Assembly: GCA_947471745.1 (NCBI GenBank)
Contig: CANJKZ010000723.1
Coordinates: 5,621,001-5,685,000, forward strand
Source of the DNA: Closterium sp. Naga37s-1
Lineage: Eukaryota > Streptophyta > Zygnematophyceae > Desmidiales > Closteriaceae
DNA: 64,000 bases
Direction of reading: 5' to 3'
This document shows, piece after piece, positions 55,034-64,000 of the stretch. A program made the position numbers and the translations under genes. How positions within the stretch are numbered: the stretch's first letter is position 1; every line of letters starts with the position of its first letter. The notes beneath the pieces are model-generated. The model was given only the letters and a program-made list of their open reading frames with translations, ran no database searches and was not told the DNA's origin.

Positions 55034-56240
55034 GTGCCGCTCCTGCCTGCCCGCGTGCCGCCCTCTGCAACCCGCGCGCCGCCCTGCTGGCCGTGCGCCA
55101 ACCCTACCTGCAGCGCGCCGTCCTACTCTGGCCGCACGCCGCTCTTCCCTGACCGTGCGCCGCCCCGACCTACCCTAGTGCCTGCTCGCCGCACTGCCTT
55201 CCCACCGTGCTACCCTACTGGTCGCACTCCTCCTTGCTTGCCCGCTTTGACTTCTCTTTGTAGTAGCGGTAGGAGTGGTGACGGCGGTGGTGGCAGCAAT
55301 GGGAGTGGTGGAGGCCGTAGTAGCAGTCGCTGTGGAGCTGTTCGATGGGGAGCTTCTGGCGGTGGCCAGATGCAGCTGCAGCAGCGTCTGCGCGAGACCC
55401 TTACGGCCCAGCAGCTTCGTGAGTGGTTCGCTCAGCATGGGGCGTCTCCGAGTACTGCTCGCTGCCCGTACATCATTCGCACAGGTGATCGGGCTGGTCA
55501 GACTTGCAGAACATTTGGTCACATACAGTCCCGCTGCTTCTCCTGTCTGAGCGACGCATGGCGTGCCAAGTTTGGGGATACGGCTGAGCTCCCCCGCTGG
55601 CTAGAGCTGCTTAGGCAGAGGGTGGATATCTTTGCTCTTGACTATGACGCTATCCTCACTTCCATGTATACTTTGACTACTAGTACTCAGGGTGACTGTT
55701 ACCTGTGTGCACCGCCCGACCCTGCTATAGAGGCTGCTGCTCTAGGTGCTGGTGAGTCTGCTCTAGGTGCTGGTGAGTCAACTCCAGGTACTAGTGAGTC
55801 TACTCTCTCTGGTACTGCGCCTGCTGAGGCCTTGCACACCTTCACGGTCGACTCAGGTGCTTCCCGCTGTTTCTTTCGTGACAGGACCACAGTCACACCA
55901 CTCCCTGCACCTGTTGCTGTCAGACTGGATGACCCCTCTGGCTGACCCCTCACTGTTCTCCCGTGTCCGGCGGTTTCGTCTGGCTCAGTGTCAGGTCTTC
56001 ACCTCCCCTAGTTCTCTACGAACTTGGTGAGCACCGCCGTCCTTCAGGATGAATGGGTTGATAACTTCACCCGTGGCGGACAGCGTGTGATGATCTGTAC
56101 GTGCTCCCGGACTGGCCGTCACCTCGCCACGTTCACCCATCGGCCTGGGGCGAGTCTTTACACACTGACTACTGAGCTCCCCAGGTAGCTGCGTCTGCGT
56201 CTGCGTCAGGTCAGCTAGCGCCTACCTGCTCGTGTCGCGC
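55034..56240 (+). pseudogene. A4 gag and protease
   Basis: ORF 55034-55945. The first ~80 residues are leader-like; from ~55265 gag proper starts: Gly/Ser-rich, LTAQQLREWFAQHG, then CPYIIRTGDRAGQTCRTFGHIQSRCF (Cys/His segment) and FALDYDAILTSMYTLTTSTQGDCYLC. Protease: LHTFTVDSGASRCFFRDRTTVTPL. A short deletion after DDPSG brings a TGA into frame at 55943. Downstream remnants (LHLPxFSTNLV, TCSRTGRHLATFTHRPGASLYTL) continue in shifted frames to ~56180. Confidence 0.83.
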
Positions 56241-56827
56241 CATGTCGCACCGGACGCTCCTTTGGCACCACCGCCTTGGTCACCCCTCAGTGCCTCGCCT
56301 CCGTGGCATGCACTCCCTTCACAGGTCTCTGGGCTTCCCAGGTCTCTGCCTCCCCTCCCACCCTCGCCTGCCCCTCCCTGCCTTCCCTGTGTCGAGGGGC
56401 GGCAGCGCGCCGCTCCTCACTCCTCCTCGTTTCCCCCGACGACTGCTCCCCTGCAGACTCTCCACATGGACGTGTGGGGCCCAGCCCGCGCCCGTGGACA
56501 AGGGCCGCCAGCGCTACTTTCTGCTGGTTGTTGACGACTACTCGCGTTACACCACGGTCTTCCCCTTGCGCTGCAAGGGGGAGGTCCCTGATGTTTTGAT
56601 CCCTTGGATACACGCTGTATGTCTCCAGCTCCGCGAGTGGTTCAACACGGACCTTCCAGTCCTGCGTCTGCACTCTGACAGAGGTGGTGAGTTTTCCTCC
56701 GACTTCTTGCGGGACTTTTGTTGTAAGGAGGGCATTCTCCAGTTGTTCACGCTTCCGACCTCTCCGCAGCAGAATGGGGTTGCTGAGCGCCGCATTGGCT
56801 TCGTCATGGAGGTCACTCGTACCTCCA
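56241..56827 (+). pseudogene. A4 pre-integrase and integrase core
   Basis: MSHRTLLWHHRLGHPSVPRLRGM, then Pro-rich sequence, PCLPCVEGRQRAAPHSS (the CX2C part, in another frame), HMDVWGPARARGQG, and in the frame of 56242: RYFLLVVDDYSRYTTVFPL, RLHSDRGGEFSSDFLRDF, TSPQQNGVAERRIGFVMEVTRTSM. The catalytic acids are preserved. It ends where the C4 LTR starts. Confidence 0.85.
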
Positions 56828-58040
56828 TGACGTCAAAGGGAGTTGGGTGTGGCCCCGTCCTTGCTTGGGCGGAGCCGACCTCGTGGTCGGGTGTGAGGGG
56901 AGCAGCCAACCTGTAGCAGTGGGTGAGCTGGTTGATGAGGAGGTCGACCTGCACAGGGGCCACTGCACGGGCGCCGACTTCAGGGTGGCGCCGACTCCAA
57001 GGAGGTCGACCTGGGAGGTCGGCCTGCGGAGGGCGTCGACTTGTTGACGCCAACTTGGGGCAGCCGACTTGGGTGGTCGGCTGACAGGCCTGCTGGACGA
57101 CTTGGTGGTTGGTCGACCAGGCGTGATATCGACCTGGTGGTCGACCTGACCTGGTGGTCGACGGAGGAGGGGCCAACATCAACCACAACTCATGACGACG
57201 AGCAGCTAGGCGTCGAGTAGCAGGGCGTCAACTTGGTGACTTGGGCGGTCGGCTGACATCTGCGCTGGTCGACGTGGAGCTGGTCGACCAGGAGTGACGT
57301 CGACCTGGAGCTGGTCGACCAGGGCGTGGTCGACCTGGTGAGGTTGACTAGAGGTGGCCGTCGACTTAGGAGGTCGACGGGCACATACAGGAGCAGCTGG
57401 TCGACGTGGTTGCCCGGTCGACCAGGTTACCTGGGTGACAAGGTTCTGCGGAGGAGTGCGACGGTCGCCCAGGCAAAGTTAGCGAGTCCAACCTCGGTGG
57501 TGGTATCCTGAGGTCGACGTGGCTGATCAGATGCAGTCGTCAGCGCCAGGTTGACTTGGTGTGTGCGCTGTGCAGGTGACAAGGCTCAGCGCGCCAATCA
57601 TCTGCGAGCACCTGCGAAGCTGGTGCGATACTGTACAGCGGGAGCAACGCCGTCACGCCGTCAACCTACAGCGTTGGCACGACATCGACTTTGCACTGCT
57701 GGAGCGCGGTCGACCAAGTCGTGCTGGCACGACTTCGTCCGTGCTGCGCTGGCAGTCGACCTGCTTGCATGCTTGCACTGATTAGTCTTGTCTTGCCAAC
57801 TTCATTGTACCATTGTTGTCAACTTTCTCTAGTGAAACTCTTGCCAATTTGCCCCGTGAACTAGCAAGCAGTGTGTGCACTAGGAAAACGACTAAGGACC
57901 AACGAATGTAGAGATCACACGAGCACCCATACCTAGCCTGTAGTCTAGCTCCCGTTGAAGCAATTATATACGCATGGTGCGGTGAGCGTGGACGGCACAC
58001 GACTTACCTCTCAGTCAGGTCGACGTAGTGGTCACTTACC
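56828..58040 (+). repeat. 5' LTR of C4, GTCGAC-rich
   Basis: It matches the 3' LTR from AGTTGGGTGTGGCCCCGTCC onward. The start near 56828 (TGACGTCAAAGG) has drifted from TGTCAACGGG. The 3' edge is approximate: I could not find a clear CA/PBS junction. Nine GTCGAC hexamers occur between 57268 and 57422. Confidence 0.7.
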
Positions 58041-58434
58041 TAAGTCTCTCGTAGGCTGGCAGCCGTGGAGTCACTAGCGTGCGCGTAGGTGACGCAGTGG
58101 TGATGGACACCCTGGAGGCACAGCCGGAGGATGCGAGGAGACGCCATGAGGCCCAGGAGTACGTGGCGATACCCTGGGCGGTCGTTGAGGCAGGACTCTG
58201 CTCCGTGTGGGCGGCGGAGCACCCCCCTTCTCGACCAGCGTCTCCTCGACCGGTGACCAACAAAGGCGGCGTCGACATGGGCGTCAACGTCGGAGCTGGC
58301 CAAGTCGGCAGCAGTGCGGGAGGCACGTCGAGGCAGCGTGGTGTGATTCACGCCGATGAAGTCGGCGGCGTTCAGACGCGAAGGGTGCAGTCGTAGGCGG
58401 CTGCAGGCTCCTCGCATGGCAACGTCGGAGGTCG
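58041..58434 (+). other. C4 leader upstream of gag
   Basis: It includes an open stretch at 58079-58396 (MRVGDAVVMDTLEAQPED...) with no recognised domain. It could be a leader or the gag N-terminus in another frame. Confidence 0.4.
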
Positions 58435-60150
58435 ATGAAGCGGATTGTCACCGATGTCGGCAACCCAGGTGACGGTGGGTGGGATTGCACCGAGCTACGG
58501 CTACTTCAAGTTTATGCCGGACAGGATCTTGGTCACCCCGCCGCTCCTTGGTCGACAGGACATCTCACATGGAAGGAAGCCATCGAGCCCCAGCTGGAGA
58601 TGGCCAGGCTGATCGGCTTCGCCCGGGGGACCGTGAAAACGCCGGGGGAGCACCACCCCGACTTGCGAGCGGAGTTTCGTGCCGTGCAGCTGTTGACCTT
58701 CACGATCATCTCGCGGTGCTGCTCGTCGGGCGTGCAGATCGCCTTGAATTGGTGCCGAGAGTACCTCGACGCCGGCCACCGGGTGTGGCAATTCATCAAG
58801 TCAACCTACCAAGTCACCGACGACTTCTTCATCGCCCAGCTGGAGGGGCAGTTGACGCACCTGCGTATGGGCGACGAGGAGACGGTGACCGACTACTGCA
58901 ACCGGGCCCGGCAAATTCTCGCCACCATCAGGATGGCCGGCGCGCAGTACTCGACGGTGTCGTATGTCACACTCGTGATGCAAGGACTCTCGAGCAGCTA
59001 CAACCTCCTGAAGCGGCTGTCAATGGCGCCGAGCACGAGGACGACGCTCAACGAGGACAACTTGACCTCGTACATCCTGCAGGATGAGGCGATGCAGAAG
59101 GCAGAGCGGTCCCAGGAGCTCTTGGCGCAGGCGAACTTCGTCGCCCCGATGAAGCAAGGAGGTCGACCGGGGCAGCGTGGACCGTCTGGCGGCAGTGGTA
59201 GCAGTGGTTGGAAGCCGACCAAGGAAGTCGACAAGAAGAAGTCGACCAAGGACAGCGGTCGAGGAGGATGAGGTCGACGTTGGGAGTGCTGGCTGTGCGG
59301 CGACCCTGACCACCTCTCCTTTGAGTGCCCCGACCGCAGTGACTCCGACGACGACGACACCAAGGGAGGCCGCGGCAGGTCTGGAAGCCGTCGTTCTCGT
59401 CGAGGAGGGAACAAGCCGCGCAAGGAGACGAAGTTGACCAAGTCGACCTCGGCGAAGGACACCGACTCCTCTGCTGGCGGCAAGGCGAGGGACGACAAGA
59501 CGGCGTCGTGCTCGCTGGTCGGCGTCGTGGAGCCGACCGTCTCGCTGGCGCCGGAGGCCGGAGACGACTTCCAGGCGGTGGAGGCAGCTGTGCAGGCGAA
59601 CCCGGCAGTGGTTCTGCTCGACAGCGGCTGCTCCCACCACCTGATGGGGACGAAGGAGGTCTTTGTCGACCTGCAGCCGAGCGGCTCCATCAAGCACGTG
59701 CGCGGCTTCAATGGGGCGTTGCAGGACATCCAGGGCCGCAGCACTATCGCCCTGCAAGGGGAGGCCGGGAAGCAGGTGCTCATCTCCGACGTGCTGTATG
59801 TCCCGGGTGTGCGGGCAAACCTGCTGTCGTCCGGCCAGCTGAAGGAGCACGGCGTGAAGCTGCAGGAGGACGGTGACGGGATGCTGCTCGTCTCGGCAGT
59901 GGGAGAGGTGTTCGGTCGGGTGACGTACTCCGGGCGTGTTCTCTGCACCGACCTGCGTCCCTGCTCAACGAGGTCGACGTCGCCCACGCCGGAGGTTGTG
60001 GCACTGCGGGCAATCGTCTCGAAGACGAAGTCGACACCGGACAGGATGCACGCGAGGCTTGCGCACGTCGGCATGGACACCATACGGAGCTCGGCGAAGC
60101 ACGAGGTCGCCACTGGGCTGGACCTCCAGTCGGAGACGGGCGCTGACTGA
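58435..60150 (+). pseudogene. C4 gag and protease
   Basis: One frame from 58435 to 60150 broken by a TGA at 59269 (context CGAGGAGGATGA). Gag domain: LTWKEAIEPQLEMARLIGFA, IKSTYQVTDDFFIAQLEGQL, EETVTDYCNRARQILATI, VMQGLSSSYNLLKRL (the copia UBN2-type gag). Zinc knuckle CWLCGDPDHLSFEC (CX2CX4HX4C) at 59287-59328. Protease: VVLLDSGCSHHLMGTKEVFVDL (~59610), ISDVLYVPGVRANLLSSGQL. Pre-integrase: MHARLAHVGMDTI (~60047). A further TGA at 60148 interrupts the domain just before LCVSCLGGKLAQHTF. Confidence 0.87.
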
Positions 60151-61508
60151 CTGTGTGTCTCGTGCCTCGGCGGGAAGCTGGCGCAGCACACCTTCCGCGA
60201 CCAAGGCTCCGACGCCGACGACGTGCTGGCCTTCGTGCGCATCTACCTGTGTGGGCCATTCCAAGTGGCTGCCAAGGATGGCAGCCTGTACTTCTTGCTG
60301 CTGAAGGACCGCAAGACCCACTACGTGTGGGTGAGGGCGGCCCCAAGAACTCGGACGTGCTACTCGAGTTCCGGAAGTGGCTTGTGTTGGTGAAGCGGCA
60401 GGTGAAGAAGTCGGTGCTGATGCTTCGCTCCGACCGAGGGGGGGAGTTCCTCGGAGGGGCGTTCACCGACTTCGTGGAGGAAAAAAGGATCGTCCACGAC
60501 CTTGCCTGCCCGTACACCCCACGGCAGAACGGCATGGCGGAGCGAGAGATGTGGACGGTGGTGGAGTCGGTGCGGACGATGCTGCTGCACATGGGCGTGC
60601 AGCACCACTGGTGGCACCTCGCTCTGCGGCAGGCCATCTGGGTCTGCAACTGCCTTAAACCGGGGACAACGCTGTACCAGCTGCTCACCAGGCAGAAGCC
60701 CAACCTGTCGCTGGCACGGGTGTGGGGCTGCATGTCCTAGTTCCTGGTCCTCGAGCAGCAGCGTGGCGGAAAGCTGCAGCCGAAGGCCAAGTGGGGTCTT
60801 CACCTCGGTGTGTCGGCGGAGAGCAAGGGCTGGGAGCTCCTTGACATCTCCGACAACCGGGTGGTCACCACGTCAGACATGGTGTTCTACGAGGATCTGT
60901 CGCTAGAAGTGTGGAAGTTGGGCCACGGGCCAGTGTTTGGATGGACGCCGACCACCCCGCCGACCGACACCTCGACGGCGACGCTGCCTCTGCTCGCCGA
61001 GGTCGGTGAGCTTGCTGCTGAGGACGTCGAGGTCGTCCGTCCTCCTTCCCCTCCCTCTCCGACCCGTGCCCCTCCTCTCCTGGCCGACATGCGCGGGCTG
61101 ACCTCGGTGGCGGCCTCCGGCGATGAGGGGAGTAGTGGGACGTCGCTTTCGACGCCGGCCAAGAGCATCGCCGTTGGACGACGTAACGAGCAGCAAGTCG
61201 ACGTGGGAGTGCAATCGACGTTGCTAGGGGAGGAGCACATCGAGGAGAAGCAGCCGACAGGGGAGCAGATGGGGGTGAAGCAGACAACAGAGCAGTCGGC
61301 AGGGGAGCTGATCGCAAGGGAGAAGACAGCCAGGAAGTCAACCGAGGTGCAGCAGGACGATGAGGGCAGTGAAGCCGGTGACGAAGGAGGGGACGCTGAG
61401 GAGTCCAACAAGAGTGACGTGGTGGAGGTTCGGCCTGAACCCCGGAAGTCGAATAGACTTCGGAGGCCGCCCGACTTCTTTGTCCCCGCTGCCTTCACCA
61501 CGGTGTAG
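60151..61508 (+). pseudogene. C4 integrase and acidic linker
   Basis: It starts in the gag frame (CVSCLGGKLAQHTFRDQG, YLCGPFQVAAKDGSLYFLL) and shifts near 60340 into the frame of 60153. Core: VLMLRSDRGGEFLGGAF, YTPRQNGMAEREMWTVVESV, HMGVQHHWWHLALRQAIW. A TAG at 60738 replaces the Gln of the CMAQFLVPEQ motif seen in C1. The C-terminal part (ESKGWELLDISDNRVVTTSDM) and a Ser/Glu-rich linker run to 61508 (NRLRRPPDFFVPAAF). Confidence 0.86.
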
Positions 61509-61579
61509 GACGTGGACGACGACGACATTGCGTATGACGAGCCAAGGAGGATGAGGAGTTTCCGGAGCTTGACCCCGAC

Positions 61580-62515
61580 ATGCATGCCGACCCCGAACAT
61601 CGTTGGGACATCTCGACGATGACGGTGAAGGAGGCGTTGGCGAGCTGGAAGGGCCCGGCGGTGAAGGCCGCCATGGAGGAGGAAATCCGCAGCCTCATCA
61701 ACATGGGCACTTGGGAGATGGTCGAACGCCCGTCGGGAGTGAACATCATGAAAAACCGGTGGGTGTTGACGACGAAGTACCACATCGACAACACCGTCGA
61801 GCGCAAGAAGGCGAGGCTGGTCGTGAAGGGCTTCACCCAGGTATATGGCGCCGACTATGACGATGACAAGGAGGTACGGGAGCGACAGGAAGAGGAGTAC
61901 CGGCAGAAGGTCGGCTCGCTGCAGTTCACGGCGACAACGACAAGGCCAGACATCGCCTTCGCCTGCAGCAAGCTGGGGAGCGGCGTTACGGTGAGGAGCG
62001 ACCAGCACTGGCGCGAGGTCGACCGCTGCCTCGCCTACCTCGCCAACACGCGTGACACCGCCCTGGAGTTCGGCGGTGGCCCTGAGTCGCTGGAGCTGGT
62101 CAGCTACGTGGACGCCGACGACGCCGGTGACAAGCAGAACCGGACGAGCACGGGTGGTTATGTGTTCGTCTACGGAGAGGCCGCAGTCTCCTGGTCGAAC
62201 CAGCGCATCAAGTGCGCGACGTTGTCGTCGACCGAGTCGGAGTACGTGGCGGCCACCGAAGCCGGCAAGGAGGGACGCCGATTTCGCTTCCTCCTTGCAG
62301 AGTTCCGGCAGCTCGATGCCGAGAAGCCGACCGTCCTTCGGATGGACAACAAGTCGGCCCTCACAGTCACCGAGGGAATTGGGTTGACGGGCAACCTCAA
62401 GCACATAGAGCGGTGACGGGCCTGGCTGCAGCACATGGTGAAGTGCGGGAAGTTCTTGCTGCGGTACATTCCGACCACCGAGCAGCCGGCCGACTTCCTG
62501 ACGAAGGGGCTGCAC
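61580..62515 (+). pseudogene. C4 RT N-terminus fused to RNase H (RT core deleted)
   Basis: MHADPEHRWDISTMTVKEALASWKGPAVKAA, NRWVLTTKYHIDNTV, VVKGFTQVYGADYD, then directly DDKEVRERQEEEYRQKVGSLQF and DIAFACSKLGSGVTV. The whole central RT, including the YVDD box present in C1 and C3, is missing at ~61860 with the frame preserved. RNase H: SYVDADDAGDKQNRTSTGG, STESEYVAATEAGK, LRMDNKSALTV, then TGA at 62414 and IPTTEQPADFLTKGL. It cannot encode a polymerase. Confidence 0.87.
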
Positions 62516-62716
62516 TATCCAACCTGCACTGTCCGTCGCCATCAGCCAGGTGCGCCTGGCCGACGTGGGCGACGAAGATGACGACGTATAGCAGTAGCTG
62601 CCATGCCCTCTTGCATGGCTGGTGCAGTGGAGGACGTGCTGTATGTTGGGTGCACGTCGACGAGCTATTCTCCGAGGAGTACTGCCGTGTGGGCTGGGGG
62701 CTGAAGCGTGAACGCG

Positions 62717-62725
62717 GCAGGGGAG
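62717..62725 (+). other. Polypurine tract of C4
   Basis: GGCAGGGGAG directly before TGTCAACGGGAG. Confidence 0.65.
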
Positions 62726-63598
62726 TGTCAACGGGAGTTGGGTGTGGCCCCGTCCTCGCTTGGGTGGAGCCAACCTCGTGGGCGGGTGTGAGGGGAGCAG
62801 CCGACCTGCAGCAGTGGGTGAGCTGGTTGACGAGGAGGTCGACCTGCACAGGGGCCACTGCACGGGCGCCGACTCCAGGGAGGTCGACCGGTGAGGTCGG
62901 CCTGCGGAGGGCGTCGACTTGTTGACGCCAACTTGGGGCAGCCGACTTGGGTGGTCGGCTGACAAGCCTGCTGGTCGACTTGGTGGTTGGTCGACCAGGT
63001 GTGATGTCGACCTGGTGATCGATCTGACCTGGTGGTCGAGAGACGAGGGGTCGACGTCGACCACGACTCAGGACGCCGAGCAGCTAGGCGTCGACTAGCA
63101 GGGCATCAAATTGGTGACGCCGACTACGGGTAGCCGACTTGGGCGGTCGGATAACATCTGCGCTGGTCGACATGGAGCTGGTCGACCAGGAGTGACGTCG
63201 ACCTGGAGCTGGTCGAGAGGGGCGTGGTCGACCTGGTGAGGTCGACTAGTGGTGGCCATCGGCTTGGGAGGTCGACGGGCACATACAGAAGCAGCTGGTA
63301 GACGAGGTTGCCCGGTCAACCAGGTTGCCTGGGTGACGAGGTTCTGCAAAGGAGTGCGACGGTCACCCAGGCGAAGTTAGCGAATCCAACCTCGGTGGTG
63401 GTATCTCGAGGTCGACGTGGCTGATCAGATGCAGTCGTCAGCGCCAGCTTGACTTGGTGTGTGCGTTGTGCAGGTGACAAGGCTCAGCGCGCCAATCATC
63501 TGGGAGTACCTGCGAAGCTGGTGCGATGCTGTACTGCAGGAGCAACGCCGGCTCGCCGTCAACCTGCAGCGTTGGGACGACGTCGACTTTGCACTGTA
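62726..63598 (+). repeat. 3' LTR of C4 (truncated)
   Basis: It begins TGTCAACGGGAGTTGGG and follows the 5' LTR closely to ttgcactg, where it is cut and joined to minus-strand A5. Confidence 0.82.
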
Positions 63599-64000
63599 GT
63601 GTCAGCACAGTAGTGTCAGTATGTAGAAACAGCGACGGGTCAGCAGTGGAAGGAGCAAACCCAAGAGCCGCAAGCGTAGTCCCCAGTGTGTCGTGCCACT
63701 CACGAGGCGCCTGGCGGAGACCGTAGACTGGCCGCCGGAGGCTCCACTGGGTACTTGGAAGAAACGACCCAGTGAAGCCAAGTGGGCGGCGCAGCCAGAT
63801 CTCCTCGTGCAGGCTGCCTTGTAGGAAGGCTGTGCTGAAGTCAAGACTGTGAAGCTCGTAGTCACGCTGAGCGGTGACGTGCAGCAGCACCTGAAGAGTG
63901 GTCATCTTCTGGGTAGGGGAGAAGGTCTGGAAGAAGTCAACTCCCTGTCGCTGACTGAAGCCTTGTGCAACGTAACGCGCCTTGAAGACAGGCAGAGAAC
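63599..64000 (-). pseudogene. A5 reverse transcriptase fragment (copia)
   Basis: Minus strand: VFKARYVAQGFSQRQGVDFFQTFSPTQKMTTLQVLLHVTAQ, LHSLDFSTAFLQGSLHEEIW, TQWSLRRPVYGLRQAPREWH, LAALGFAPSTADPSLFLHTDT, ending just before the YVDD box. It matches A1 3200-3570 and retains Gln where A1 has a stop. The rest lies beyond the window or was lost at the C4 junction. Confidence 0.87.

Larger units (their letters stand above)
53995..56827 (+). mobile_element. Copia element A4, 5' half
   Basis: 5' LTR, PBS, repeat-rich leader, gag, protease, pre-integrase and integrase core, cut at ~56827 by the LTR of C4. RT and RNase H are absent. A minus-strand A-family RT lies on the far side of C4 (A5). Confidence 0.85.
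56828..63598 (+). mobile_element. Copia element C4, with both LTRs (3' LTR truncated)
   Basis: Plus-strand family C element: 5' LTR, leader, gag, protease, integrase, linker, RT remnant fused to RNase H, PPT and a 3' LTR cut at ~63598. It is the most complete C copy. No target duplication is visible because the right end is truncated. Confidence 0.85.

Noticed and set aside
1-64000. A novel defence, biosynthetic or regulatory gene system
   Set aside because: I looked on both strands and every substantial coding signal resolved to a known retrotransposon or LINE domain; nothing supports a new gene system here.

Overview
The window is a repeat-only stretch of a GC-rich eukaryotic nuclear genome. 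The retroelements use plant-type initiator-Met tRNA primer sites (TGGTATCAGAGC), show chromovirus/copia-type architectures and are accompanied by a plant-like LINE, so a green-lineage organism is likely. A charophyte-type alga such as Closterium is my guess from the look of the copia proteins, at low confidence. I see no convincing host gene, tRNA, rRNA or CRISPR array. Nearly everything is LTR retrotransposon, most of it broken and nested.

I distinguish five Ty1/copia families. Family A has very short LTRs (~130 bp, TGTCAA...GACA) and a GC-rich leader; copies lie at 1-4896, 14307-15229, 22850-27111, 53995-56827 and 63599-64000. Family B has ~1.09-kb LTRs beginning TGTTGGGTGCAAATTC; copies lie at 5311-10779, 18254-20165 and 30316-37995, with solo LTRs at 11038, 15498 and 27592. 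Family C has LTRs dense in GTCGAC; copies lie at 4897-14306, 15230-16746, 20166-29456 and 56828-63598. Family D is a single complete copy at 39422-45904 with 819-bp LTRs and an intact 1589-codon gag-pol. Family E is a fragment at 16747-18253. There is also a Ty3/gypsy element (about 38.06-47.7 kb, minus strand), an L1-type LINE (about 48.26-53.88 kb) and a 187-bp MITE.

Layout: A1 ends inside the RNase H region of minus-strand C1. C1 is also split by full-length B1 (TSD CGAGG) and by a B solo LTR (TSD GAAGC). An A-type non-autonomous element joins C1 to a second C copy (C2). Fragments of E, B2, C3 and A3 follow. From 29.4 to 38 kb lie head-to-head B LTRs and a compound B element whose 5' half is inverted with a B LTR at the break, as expected from self-integration or LTR-LTR inversion. 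A gypsy element then holds two younger insertions: D1 in the protease (TSD TTGCT) and the MITE in the gag zinc knuckle (TSD TTA). The LINE, A4, C4 and A5 complete the window.

Inferred working: in each LTR element gag would form the particle, protease, integrase, reverse transcriptase and RNase H would copy and insert the element, the LTRs would carry promoter and terminator, and PBS/PPT would prime DNA synthesis. Only D1 looks capable of this today. The rest record insertion, recombination, microhomology deletion and base decay.
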